Below are positions 35,690 through 47,121 of a stretch of 64,000 nucleotides of DNA, in pieces (the stretch's first letter is position 1; each line of letters begins with the position of its first letter). Source of the stretch: Aegilops tauschii subsp. strangulata. Its lineage: Eukaryota; Streptophyta; Magnoliopsida; Poales; Poaceae. The DNA lies in assembly GCF_002575655.3 (NCBI RefSeq), contig NC_053040.3, positions 463,808,780 to 463,872,779 on the forward strand, in the 5' to 3' direction. A program made the position numbers and the translations under genes. The notes beneath the pieces are model-generated. The model was given only the letters and a program-made list of their open reading frames with translations. It ran no database searches and was not told the origin of the DNA.

Positions 35690-35745
35690 ATGCCTAGCTA
35701 GGGGCGTTAAACGATAGCGCTTGTTGGGAGGCAACCCAATTTTAT
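35690..35745 (+). ncRNA. Structured motif after the RLG-2 ORF
   Basis: Shortly after the stop, the sequence holds a CCTAGCTAGG palindrome, then GGCGTTAAACGATAGCGC, then the hairpin TTGGGAGGCAACCCAA (stem TTGGG / CCCAA). I infer a cis-acting RNA element, for example for packaging. Confidence 0.4.
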
Positions 35746-38217
35746 TTTAGTTTCTTGATTTTTGGTTCTGTTTAGGAATAAATAATCCATATAGCCTCTG
35801 TTTAGATGTGGTTTTATGTCTTACTTAGTGTTTGTGCCAAGTAGAACCTTTGGGAAGACTTGGGTGAAGTCTTTATGATCATGCTGTAAAAAGCAGAAAC
35901 TTTAGCGCTCATGAGATTAGCTAAAACTTTTTACTGGAGAGTGACATTTAGTTGATTCTTTTTGCAGATGATTACTAGACAAATCCCTCAGTTCCACCAA
36001 TTTATTTTAGAATTTTTTGAGTTCCAGAAGTTTGCGTTAGTTACAGATTACTACAGACTGTTCTGTTTTTGACAGATTCTGTTTTTCGTGTGTTGTTTGC
36101 TTATTTGATGAATCTATGGCCAGTAAAATAGTTTATAAACCATAGAGAAGTTGGAATACAGTAGGTTTAACACCAATATAAATAAAGAATGAGTTCATTA
36201 CAGTACCTTGAAGTGGTGTTTTGTTTTCTTTCGCTAACGGAGCTCACAAGATTTTCTGTTAGTTTTGTGTTGTGAAGTTTTCAAGTTTTGGGTAAAGAGT
36301 CGATGGACTATGGAATAAGGAGTGGCAAGAGCCTAAGCTTGGGGATGCCCAAGGAACCCCAAGGTAATATTCAAGGACAACCAAGAGCCTAAGCTTGGGG
36401 ATGCCCCAGATGGCATCGCCTCTTTCGTCTTCGTTCATCGGTAACTTTACTTGGAGCTATATTTTTATTCACCACATGATATGTGTTTTTCTTAGATGTC
36501 ATTTTATTTTGTTTTGCTTGATGTTTGAATAAAATACCAAGATCTGAAATTCTTAAATGAGAGAGAGTCTTCACATAGCTACATAATTATTTAACTACTC
36601 ATTGATCTTCACTTATATCTTTTTGGAGTAGTTTGTCATTTACTCGTGTGCTTCACTTATATCCTATGAGTAAATGGTTGAATGAATTGAATATCATAAA
36701 TCTGAAATTATATATGTTTCATATGCTTATCCCATGGGGAGTAATGCCTTCACATATAAGAAGTAGAGGTGGTAAATTTATTGAAGGTTAGCAAACATTG
36801 TATTGGTCACTTGAACAATTCATGAAAGAAGATTGACGGAAGAGAGATTTCACATACAAATATACTATCTTGGACATCTTCTATGATTGTGAGCCCCATT
36901 AATTATTTTCAAACCTGAGCAAATTAGTTGAAGTTGGACAAGGAAGACAACATAATGAGTTATGCTTGGGTATATTTGTATAGGAGTTATATTGTTATGG
37001 ATCCTCGAACATGTGGTGCTTTCTATTTAGAATCCTTTGCTAGCCAAAATATTTGTACTAAGCGGGAATACTGCTTGTGCATCCAAATTCCTTGAACCAA
37101 GTTTCTTCAATGAGTGTCCACCATATCTACCTATATGCGGTATTTACCTGCCGTTCCAAGTAAATTTGCATGTGCCAAACTCTAAACCTTCAAATAATAA
37201 TCTGTTTTGTATGCCCGAATCGCTCATGTAGCGACTAGGGGCTAGAAGTATCTTCATGCTAGGTGGGTTATTCTTACGATGAGTGGACTCCGCTCATCAT
37301 TCATGAGAAAATGGCTGGTAACTGGGTGCCCAGTCCCATGATCCAAAGATCGAAATCAAATAAAAAATAATTGCAAACAAAACTCCCCCAGGATTGATGT
37401 TAGTTGGAGGCACCCGTTGTTTCGGGCAAGCCATGGATTGATGATTGTTGGTGGAGGGGGAGTAAAAATCTTTACCTTTCTGTTTGGGAGCCACCTATAA
37501 TGTATGTAGTACGGAAGATATTGGGAACTCTTGGTCGTTATGTTGACAATGAAAGCATACCTCTCCAAATTATTTTCATCTCTGTTTTTGCTTCGAGCTC
37601 TGGCACCTCTGCAAATCCCTGCTTCCCTCTGCGAAGGGCCTATCTTTTACTTTTATGCAAGATTCAGTAGTATTCCTTCTCATTCCAACCTACTCTTTAG
37701 TTGGCAAGCATCATGTGATGGAAAGATCTAAGCATATATGGCCATTCAAATATATTTGAGCATGAATTATTACTGTTGACATTACCCTTGAGGTAAAAGG
37801 TTGGGAGGCGAAACACTAAGCCCCTATCTTTCTCTGTGTTCGATGAATACTATTTGTTCTAAAAATATGCTTTGAGTGGTAGCAATCATGGAAGACTAAA
37901 TGATAGTTGAGTATGTGAAGTTTGCTGAATCAAAGCTCTGACATAGACTCTTCCTGAAAATAAGATGAATTGTAATTGTTTGATGACTAATAACACGGTT
38001 TGTTAGTTTTCAAGAAAGTTTATGATCTATACTTTAACACGTGGATAGTTTGTTACTTGATCATGAAAAGTTCTATGAGTTGAGCTACTGTTATGACATA
38101 TAATGATGCTAGAAAAGGGGATTGAAATTATCATTGATCAAACTTGTGCACCTGCTAGCATTCACACTTCATAAATTCTTTCTTTTATCATTTACCTACT
38201 CGAGGACGAGCAGGAAT
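35746..38217 (+). mobile_element. RLG-2 interior without coding potential
   Basis: About 2.5 kb of AT-rich sequence with short, unrelated open frames only. It contains two exact copies of the polypurine-tract 15-mer TAAGCTTGGGGATGC at 36334-36348 and 36390-36404. Confidence 0.65.
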
Positions 38218-38232
38218 TAAGCTTGGGGATGC
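38218..38232 (+). other. RLG-2 polypurine tract region
   Basis: TAAGCTTGGGGATGC borders the 3' LTR and serves as the presumed plus-strand primer. Confidence 0.7.
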
Positions 38233-39898
38233 TGATACGTCTCCAACGTATCTATAATTTATGAAGTATTCATGCTATTATATTATCCATCTTGGATGTT
38301 TTACGGGCTTTACTATGCACTTTTATATTACTTTTGGGACTAACCTATTGACCCAGAGCCCAGCGCCAGTTTCTGTTTTTCCCTTGTTTCAGTATTTCGC
38401 AGAAAAGGAATATCAAACGGAATCCAAACGGAATGAAACCTTCGGGAAAGTTATTTTTGGAACGGAAGCAATCCGGGAGACTTGGAGTGCACGTCAGGGG
38501 ATCAACGAGGAAGGAACGAGGCAGGGGGGCGCACCCACCCCCCTGGGCGCGCCCACCCTCGTGGGCCCCTCGTGGCTCCCCTGACGTATTTCTTCCTCCT
38601 ATATATACCAATATACCCTAAAACCATCGGGGAACAGAAGAGATCGGGAGTTCCGCCACCGCAAGCCTCTGTAGCCACCAAAAACCAATCGGGACCCTAT
38701 TCCGGCACCCTGCCGGAGGGGGGGACCCTCACCGGTGGCCATCTTCATTATCCCGGTGCTCTCCATGACGAGGAGGGAGTAGTTCACCCTCGGGGCTGAG
38801 GGTATGTACCAGTAGCTATGTGTTTGATCTCTCTCTCTCTCTCTCGTGTTCTTGACTTGGCACGATCTTGATGTATCGCGAGCTTTGCTATTATAGTTGG
38901 ATCTTATGATGTTTCTCCCCCTCTACTCTCTTGTAATGGATTGAGTTTTCCCTTTGAAGTTATCTTATCGGATTGAGTCTTTAATGATTTGAGAACACTT
39001 GATGTGTGTCTTCCGTGGGATAACTGTGGTGACAATGGGTTATTCTATTGATTCACTTGATGTATGTTTTGGTGATCAACTTGCGGGTTCCGCCCATGAA
39101 CCTATGCATAGGGGTTGGCACACGTTTTCGTCTTGACTCTCCGGTAGAAACTTTGGGGCACTCTTTGAGGTTCTATGTGTTGGTTGAATAGATGAATCTG
39201 AGATTGTGTGATGCATATCGTATAATCATACCCACGGATACTTGAGGTGACATTGGAGTATCTAGGTGACATTAGGGTTTTGGTTGATGTGTGTCTTAAG
39301 GTGTTATTTTACTACGAACTCTAGGGCTGTTTGTGACACTTATAGGAATAGCCCAATGGATTGATCGGAAAGAATAACTTTGAGGTGGTTTCGTACCCTA
39401 CAACAATCTCTTCGTTTGTTCACCGCTATTAGTGACTTTGGAGTGACTCTTTGTTGCATGTTGAGGGATAGTTATATGATCCAATTATGTTATTATTGTT
39501 GAGAGAACTTGCACTAGTGAAAGTATGAACCCTAGGCCTTGTTTCCTAGCATTGCAATACCGTTTGTGCTCACTTTTATCATTAGTTACCTTGCTGTTTT
39601 TATATTTTCAGATTACAAAAACCTATATCTACCATCCATATTGCACTTGTATCAGCATCTCTTCGCCGAACTAGTGCACCTATACAATTTACCATTATAT
39701 TGGGTGTGTTGGGGACACAAGAGACTCTTTGCTATTTGGTTGCAGGGTTGCTTGAGAGAGACCATCTTCATCCTACGCCTCCCACGGATTGATAAACCTT
39801 AGGTCATCCACTTGAGGGAAATTTGCTACTGTCCTACAAACCTCTGCAATTGGAGGCCCAACAACGTCTACAAGAAGAAGGTTGTGTAGTAGACATCA
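38233..39898 (+). mobile_element. RLG-2 3' LTR (1666 bp)
   Basis: It starts TGATACGTCTCCAACG, ends GTAGACATCA and is followed by GGGTA. Confidence 0.9.
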
Positions 39899-39903
39899 GG
39901 GTA

Positions 39904-40689
39904 TATATAGCCTCCACACAAAATCTAACCGTTACACACAATTCACCAAACTCGGTGGGACCGAATCAGAAAACTCGGTCAGACCGATTTAGTTCATAAT
40001 GTGACCATTAGGCATTTCGGTGGGACCGATATGATCAACTCGGTAGGACCGATGTGCTAGGGTTAGGGTAAAACCTCATCTCAGTTTGACCGATTACACA
40101 AACTCGATGGATCCGATTTTGGTAATAAGCTAACCGGAGAGTTGCTCAAGCAAACTCGGTGAGACCGATTACAAATCTCGGTAGGACCGAAATTATTGCA
40201 ATAGGAACCAGAGAGTTTGCAAGCCCATCTCGGTGAGACCGGGATCCCATCGGTGAGACCGAATTGATTAGGGTTTCTCACAATGGCTATGTCAAGAGAA
40301 CTCGGTGGCGCCGGATAGATCAATTCGGTGGGGCCGAGTTTGACTTTTGGTTTGGGACATATGAGGATATGAGAAAGTGGCTGAGGGTTTTTGGAGCATA
40401 TCACTAAGCATTTTGAGCAAGTAATTCATTAAGCAACACCTCATCCCTTTTAATAATATTGGCTTTTCCTATGGACTCAATGTGATCTTGGATCACTAAA
40501 ATGAAAATGTAGATTCTTGAGCTTGAGCCAATCCTTTGTCCTTAGCATCTTGAAGGGGTTCCACATCCTCTTGTCCACGGCACTCCATTTGTTGAACTCA
40601 TCTGAAATATACTGGATAAAATCATTAGTCCAACAAGAGATATGTTGACATTAATTACCAAAACCACCCAGGGAGCACTTGTGCTTTCA
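39904..40689 (-). mobile_element. RLC-4 5' LTR, U3 side with TATA and palindrome array
   Basis: The sequence from TATATAGCC to the LTR edge GTGCTTTCA at 40689 completes the LTR that begins at 32321. The TATA box (39902-39909) survives partly within the RLG-2 duplication, and the palindrome array lies at 39950-40345. Confidence 0.9.
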
Positions 40690-41592
40690 ACAAATCACCA
40701 AACTCGGTGGGGCTGAATCAGAAAACTCGTTACACCTCCAGCCTCCACACAAAATCTAACCATTACACACAATTCACCAAACTTGTTGGGACCGAATCAG
40801 AAACCACGGTCAGATCGATTCAGTTCAAAATGTGAACGTTAGGCTTTTTGGTGGGACCGACATGTCAACTCGGTGGGACCGATTTCATTAGGGTTAGGGC
40901 ATAGCGTAATCTCGGTAAGACCAATTACACAAACTCGGTGAGACTGACTTTGGTAATGAGCTAACCAGAGAGTTGGTCAGGTAAACTCAGTGGGACCGAT
41001 TCGCTCATTTCGGTGAGGCCGAAATGTTACGAAGGGGAAACAGAGAGTTTGCATTGCGAACTCGGTGGGACCGATCGCTCATCTCGGTTAGACCGAAATG
41101 TTACGAAGGGAAACAGAGAGTTTGCAATCCCATCTCGGTGAGACCGAGATCCCTATCGGTGAGACCGAAGTGACTAGGGTTTCTGGTAGTGGCTATGTCA
41201 AGTGAACTCGGTGGCGCTGGATAGATCAAATCGGTGGGGCCGAGTTTGACTTTTGGTTTGGGACATATGTGGATATGAGAAAGTGGTTGAGGGTTTTTGG
41301 AGCATATCACTAAGCATTTTGAGCAAGTAAGTCATTAAGCAACACCTCATCCCCTTTTAATAGTATTGGCTTTTCCTATGGACTCAGTGTGATCTTGGAT
41401 CACTAAAATGAAAATGTAGAGTCTTGAGCTTGAGCCAATATGTGTCCTTAGCATTTTGAGGGGTCCACATTCCTAATCCATGCCATGCCAATCATTGAAC
41501 TTTATGAAATGATCATCTTGAAAGAGCATTAATTCAATGAGCTATATGTTGTTAGTAATTACCAAAACCACCCAGGGATAGTTGCACTTTCA
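40690..41592 (-). mobile_element. RLC-3 partial 3' LTR (U3 half), next to its polypurine tract
   Basis: It matches the U3 half of the RLC-3 LTR. At 40690-40740 a short stretch (TCACCAAACTCGGTGGGG) duplicates the start of the following part, which restarts at GCCTCCACACAAAATC. The edge at 41592 is bordered by the polypurine tract (41593-41606), so this is the genuine interior-proximal end of the 3' LTR. Confidence 0.8.
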
Positions 41593-42412
41593 ATCTCCCA
41601 ATTTTTGGTAATGGATGACAACATATAGATCAAAGCTTCGACAAATGATAATAAGATTTAAAATACATTGTCACTTTGAGAAGTATGTGATAAGCAAGAG
41701 CTCCCCCTAAATTTGTGCATTATTTAAAAATTTGCATTTGAATGCAAATGCACAATCGATTAGAATCATGGGTTTCTCTTCCATGTCACATACATCTTGG
41801 TGGAGCGCTAAAAAATGATAGGAATTAAAACAAGCACTCATCACCAAGCGAAGTGAACGATCATATAAGGGATATAAAAGATAATCATCCAAGCAAACAT
41901 AAAGTATGATATGATCAAGCACATGATCATATAGGTATCTCACACATAGACATAATGTATCGAACGAGCACACACAAAAGTCCAACCAAAATGCAAGAGA
42001 GACAAAGAAAGCAACACACACTCTCTCTCTCTCTCGAAGCCTATGATCTATACATTTCTCCCCCTTTGGCAACAAGTTACCAAAAAGTTCAAAAATGCAT
42101 AGTGCTAAGCGTCTCTCAGGCTTGGTCTTCGGGAGGTGGTGTAGAGAGAACTCCAAGGACGAAGGCATCAGTTGATGTAGCTGGAGTTGGTGGAGTGGCT
42201 GCTGGAGGTGGCACTGAGGCTGTTGCTGCTGGTGTAGATGAAGTAGCTCTAGTATCTGGCATTGGCACTGCAGCTGACCTCTGAAAAGCATCTGTAGTAC
42301 CATGTCCTCTCTTCTTCTCTGCTTCCTCCTGGAGCTACTCAATTGCAGTCTGTATCTTAGTGACTTTCAGATCAAGATCATAGAACTTTGTTTATATAAT
42401 CCTCTCCAAGCT
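41593..42412 (-). mobile_element. RLC-3 3' untranslated interior and polypurine tract
   Basis: The polypurine tract at 41593-41606 reads AAAAATTGGGAGAT on the minus strand. A (CT)n microsatellite lies near 42020. A minus-strand frame at 41707-42342 continues the low-complexity C-terminal end of ORF3, but I cannot support a function for it. Confidence 0.55.
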
Positions 42413-44167
42413 CTACTGATTCTGAGTCAGGGTGGCCAAGCCCTTCTCAATCCTCAATGTTGCCTGAATCAGATAAGCTAGCTGATCTTGTTTGCTCTTC
42501 AAGAACACTTGAGATGCCTCTTTAGCACTTGGCATCTTTGCAGCTTTTTCTGCCTTTGCCTTTGCTCTCTTCTCTTGTGCTTGCACTGAAGTGGGATCCT
42601 CTTCATTCATCACAATTGGGTCGTCTTCAAATTCTGGGTACAGAGGTAAATGCTCCTTGTCCAACAAGTGTCTGTGCCCATCTTGGAGTTGATGAGCACC
42701 TGAATATGTGGAGCATACCCACAAGATCTTTTCTGGTCAGCAGCTGTCCTTTTGATTGTCTCTACAATCAGACTCATGACCTTGAATTTTTGAGGCACAT
42801 CAAATAGCAGCAACAAGTTGATGGAATGTCCTCTAATCATCTTGTGATCTCCAGACTTGGGTAGCAGAGTGCCTTAAGATGGTGTTGATAGTAGGCAGAC
42901 CAGATAACAAATAATGTACAGATCCAAGCTTGTGTTTCTCCAAAGCTTTGTCTGGGATCTCCTTGTACATATTTGCCATTGAGTTGTGGTCTTTCTTCTT
43001 CTTGGCATACACATCCAAATCATCCTCATGCTCTTCTGGGGCATTGATCAACTTGGCCCACTCATCAACAGTTGACTGGTACTTGTACCTTCAGACATCC
43101 AAACAGTTCTACCATCTAAATAAAAATGAGCAGTGGAGTAGAATTGCATGATGAGTTCATCATTCCATTTGGTCGACTTTTGTCCAACAAACTTGTCAAC
43201 TCCACAAGCTTTGAAGCTCTCATGTACACCTGGGAAGTGATCTTCATTCTCATCAATGTATTCCCAATCAACCCATCTCATGTCACAGACAATTGGCTTC
43301 TTGTCAAGCAAAATGGTCTCATAGAAGTCTTGTTGTTCTTTGGTGTGGAACTTGTAGTCCACTGTAGTTCTCCTTCTCACAGTATATGGATCATTCTTCC
43401 TCCAAAGTCTGAGACCAGCATCCTTCCTGATGTTCATGTACTCTGCCACTGGATGAGTGTCATTGTGGTCTGGAATCTTTGGTTTTAGTTTTATCAGCAC
43501 TTGGGCTTCAACATCTTCTTCTTCAACTTCAGGCACTGGGGCCTTGTTCTTCTCTTCAGCTGGATTGTTCCTGGTGCTTCTCTTGGGTGCAGACTTCGTG
43601 GCTTGAGCAGCAGCTTTGGGAGCAGTCTTGGGCTTTGATGGAGCAGCCCCTGACTTGATTGCATCCCCCATAAGCTTTTGTCACTTGGGTGCTGGTGCAG
43701 CATCCTCTTCTTCCTCTTCATCCTCATCAGATGGATCTCTCATCATGGAGGGCTTGCCAATGACTCTAGCAATGGTCTTTCTGACCCTCTATTTCCTTTT
43801 CTTGCCTTCACCAGTCTCTTTGGGTTCAAGAGTGAACTTCCATTGTTTCTTCTATGACAACTTTCCTTGGCTTGGATGTTGGCACTCTCTTGGCAGGTGC
43901 CTTCTTATGCATAGCAGGCTTTGTTGCAGCAGTAGTACCATATTCCTTCTTCAGCACTTTCTTCTTTGAAGTGGCCTCATCCTCAACAGCCACATAGTCC
44001 TCATCCTCAGAATCTGAGGTTCTCTTCTTTCTTGTCCTGGTGTTTGCCTTTGGCAAATTGCTTGGAGTGCTTCTGCTGCCCTCATCATAGCTACTTGAGG
44101 GACTAGTGCCCTCACTCATGTGCACTTGCTCTTCTGATTTGTTCTGGCTATCACTCTGGTCAGACAT
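42413..44167 (-). pseudogene. RLC-3 ORF3 (env-position ORF of SIRE-type copia), frameshifted
   Basis: On the minus strand the frame starts MSDQSDSQNKSEEQ and has a Ser/Thr/Lys-rich, charged N-terminus (44167-43826). It then continues, with frame changes, through an Ala/Pro/Lys-rich hinge, a conserved-looking block (KWNDELIMQFYSTAHFYLDG, then MINAPEEHEDDLDVY) and a C-terminal segment with ADQKRSCGYAPHIQVLI and an AEKAAKMPSA helix. At least three frameshifts break it. It occupies the position of the env-like ORF of SIRE/Maximus elements. The middle block resembles the family called putative plant transposon protein. No membrane segment or signal peptide is evident, so I do not call it an envelope. 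Confidence 0.55.
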
Positions 44168-44299
44168 TCTGTCACTTCAAACTGAGAGCTGACCCTGTGA
44201 ATAGATATAGATGAGGTAGAGTAGATGAGCATCACAAAGTGCAGAGTTTTTGCAAAACAGATGAGTCAAAAGCTTAGTTTTAGTTCTCCACAGAAAGCA

Positions 44300-45070
44300 T
44301 TTCGGAGCTACTGATTTGATAAACTCGGTTAAACCGAAGCAACTTTTGGAGTCTAAACTAGTGAACTCGGTCAGACCAAGTCACAGTTTGGTGACTCCGA
44401 GGTTGCTAGGGTTTCACAGAGAGTTGAACTCGGTTGCACCGATTTGCAACTTTCGGTCAGACGGAAAAGCGCATGTGCAATGGCCTAGCCAAATCGGTGG
44501 GACCGATTTCTACAACTCGGTCGGTCCGAGATGAGTTCGACGGAAACCTAACCCTAAATTTTTGAATCAGACCTAAACTAAAGGAAGTTTTCTCTGGATA
44601 GATTGATTTCATACTTGGTAAAGATCATGGCAAAGCAATGTGCTAGGAATCGGAGTAAGGAATTTAGCACAAAACTCGAACTCATACCCTAGTTCAGCGG
44701 TGAGTTCGCTACGGCAGCAAGGCGGAGCAGAATCCTGTTGACGGTGATGGAAACCAGCGGCGGGAGGTCGCTGGCGATGAGAAGACGATCCGGAGACCCG
44801 AGGCGGCAGAGCAGGACACGCGCGGGCTGAGGGTTTTGAAGAAATTTCCAAAATCTCACCCGTCGGTATCTATATCCCGACCCTGTCGGTTTGACCGAGT
44901 GGAACAACTCGGTGGCACCGAGATGCAGAATCGCAAGCGGTTACTGCAACTCGGTGTGACCGATAAGTTCAAATCGGTTGCACCGAGATTGAAAACCTAG
45001 ATCAACTCAGTGAACTCGATGTGACCGAAATCGATGGATCGGTCATACCGAAATGCACAGAGAGGTTTTG
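44300..45070 (-). promoter_or_regulatory. Palindrome array upstream of RLC-3 ORF3 (candidate internal promoter)
   Basis: Around ten TCGGT-N3-ACCGA motifs (examples TCGGTTAAACCGA, TCGGTGGGACCGA, TCGGTTGCACCGA), as in the LTR U3, lie just 5' of the ORF3 start on the minus strand. TCTATATCCC near 44868 is a weak TATA candidate. The 44640-44860 part between the two clusters is GC-richer with short frames. Confidence 0.5.
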
Positions 45071-45402
45071 GAAGTTTAAGTCTATGACGAATCGGGGACT
45101 CCGAGTGCCCCTCACACAGAGTAGTTTGAATCTGACTTGATCAAACTTTGTGATGTAGCATGAATAGAGTTTAAGATGAGAAAAGCATAGATAGCTAGAG
45201 AAGGTTCTTAGGCATTCTTGTCCATCCACTTGGCAAAAGAGAAAAATCCAAACAAGCAAAACAACAAGTGGATGTCCTCGAATGGGAAAACATGCAATCA
45301 ACATGCTCACACAATAAAATGGCAAAAGGAATATGTGGCAAAGCATGCACAAACACTCTAGCATCTATCAAGCAATTGGCGATGACTAGGTCATCTATAT
45401 AT

Positions 45403-45454
45403 GAGTATATTGACTTAGGAGTCAAATGAGAACATTTGATCATAGGTCATACTC
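45403..45454 (-). ncRNA. Conserved 52-nt hairpin in RLC-3 (cis element candidate)
   Basis: Arms GAGTAT / ATACTC enclose TCAAATG / CATTTGA with the loop AGAA. RLC-4 has TCAAGTG / CACTTGA at the same position (28291-28342), a compensatory change that preserves pairing. Confidence 0.45.
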
Positions 45455-45914
45455 ATCGTTTAAGCACAAGTGGGGTTACCACTTTTACATAAAGCATTGT
45501 TGTGTTCACACCATTAGAGTTTCTTTAGCTCAATTCTTAGAGTAAAGCTCCCCCTAGATGTGATATCCACCCTAAGAGGGATGAACTAACCTTGGGTTTT
45601 GTCGAAGATGACTTCATGTAGATGTGGATGCTCAATGTTGATGTAGATCATTTGGAGCAATCCATTGGAATTAGTTGCACTTTCAATCCCTACACGGGTT
45701 AGTCCCATAAGGAACAAACAAGGATATCCATAGACATAGAGTGATGTACACATAGATGATGTCCATGAAGCCATTAGGTTACCTTGTCCCTTGTCTTACC
45801 AACAAGAGGGTTTGTGACTCCTTGAACTAGTGCATGATGTGGAAGTTGTTTGCACTTGTCCTTGCCAAAATGATATGAGTGAAGTATGTTGGCGGAGTCA
45901 CCCTCAAGAACTCT

Positions 45915-46935
45915 CTAGTTCTTCTTCTTCGGGATCCACATCATCTTGACGGGAATCCTTGGAGTTGTAGTCATACTTGATGAAGTAGAACTTGATGTTG
46001 TCTTGGGAACCCACTTGACCAAGGCCTTAGGAGCTTCTTCAAATGCATCAATCTCGTCTTGAAGCTTGTCCTTGCCTTTTTGCTTGTGGTCTTGTGGTGG
46101 AAGATCATCTTGAGCTTGTGTCCCTTGGAAGGAAGTAGGATCATACTTCTCTTGTTGAGGAACAAACTTCGTCTTGGGGTATTGATCTTCTTCCCACTCA
46201 ACTCCATTGACATTGAACTTTCGTTCAAATAACACCTTGATTCTTCCGGTGCCTTCCTTGCTTGCGTACAATTTCCTCAAATTGCTTACTTCCGGCAAGG
46301 CTCTTGTAAACACCTTTCTCTATAATTCCCTTCAATAAGCTATTTTCTTGCTCAAGTGTAACTTGGCTAAGAGAATCGTTAGTGGAATCAAGAGAACTAC
46401 TAGAAGCAACAACATTGGATTTAGCATGATTATTGTTACTACTAGATGAAGAATCTTTCTAACTCTTGTTGCTAGATTTAACTTGTGGCATGTAAGTAGA
46501 CAAGAGTAAACACTTGGCAATGTAAGAAGAACTCTTCTTGCGAAGATCATCTTTGATAGCTTTTAGGAACCCATGCTCTTGCTCAAGGTTGAGTTTTTCA
46601 AAGCGTAGCTTTTCATGAGTTTTTAAAAGTTCTCGATGATCTTCCAAGGTAGTTTCGTGAGCTAACTTAAGAGTGTTTAGTTCTTTAGTTAGATGCTCAA
46701 TCTCCTTCTTATCATCATCATTCGTTTTATCTTGATTAGCATGATTAATATAAAGTTCATCATAGTTTTCATCACTAGAGTTGTCAACAAGTAAATCATC
46801 ATCTCCTAGCAAATCATCTTCATCACTATTGAAACCAACATACTCGGGGTGTGATACCTTTGGGCCTTTAGCCATGAAGCATCTTCCAATTCCCTCATTT
46901 TGTGAGTCAAATATGTCGTAGGAGTTGGTTGACAC
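45915..46935 (-). pseudogene. RLC-3 gag C-terminal half (coiled coil)
   Basis: On the minus strand, MSTNSYDIFDSQNEGIG opens a frame with an acidic Asp-rich stretch. A long heptad-like coiled coil follows (KKEIEHLTKELNTLKLAHET onward), then a Ser/Asn-rich linker with a stop near 46459. The end, in another frame, reads VKMMWIPKKKN, which I recognise as a gag terminus of this clade. Pol should follow but does not: below 45915 the sequence goes straight to non-coding DNA and ORF3. At least one nonsense codon and one frameshift lie between 46550 and 46240. Confidence 0.75.
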
Positions 46936-47121
46936 AAGTGCTAGACCGGAAACACCTTCATCTTGAGTATATCCGGAGTCGGAGTGATAACTTCTTTCGT
47001 AGTGATGGTCGGAGTCGGAGCCAGATACCCATTCACCAACATGAGCTTGATGTCTTTGTTTTGTGTAGCTCTTTGATGACTTGTCCTTCCTTTCCGAATC
47101 CTTGCTTCTCCGAGAGGTTGT

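Larger units (their letters stand above)
33130..39898 (+). mobile_element. RLG-2: tRNA-Asp-primed gypsy-type element, non-autonomous
   Basis: It has LTRs at 33130-34786 and 38233-39898, a tRNA-Asp primer site, a polypurine tract and the perfect duplication GGGTA at 33125-33129 and 39899-39903. The LTRs differ by roughly 1-2 percent by eye plus an 11-bp indel near 33200, so it is the youngest large insertion here. The 3.4-kb interior encodes one ORF with no gag-pol domain. Confidence 0.9.
25433..40689 (-). mobile_element. RLC-4: SIRE/Maximus-clade copia nested in RLC-3, hosts RLG-2
   Basis: The 3' LTR is 25433-26989. The 5' LTR is 32321-33129 plus 39904-40689, split by RLG-2. The interior is 26990-32320 on the minus strand. 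The two LTRs agree in length (1557 plus a missing 37, and 1595). No target duplication can be tested because the outermost 37 bases of the 3' LTR are lost at the junction with the RLC-3 LTR. Confidence 0.85.

Noticed and set aside
42413..44167. Calling RLC-3 ORF3 an envelope gene
   Set aside because: It occupies the env-like position, but no signal peptide, membrane anchor or fusion-type segment can be seen.
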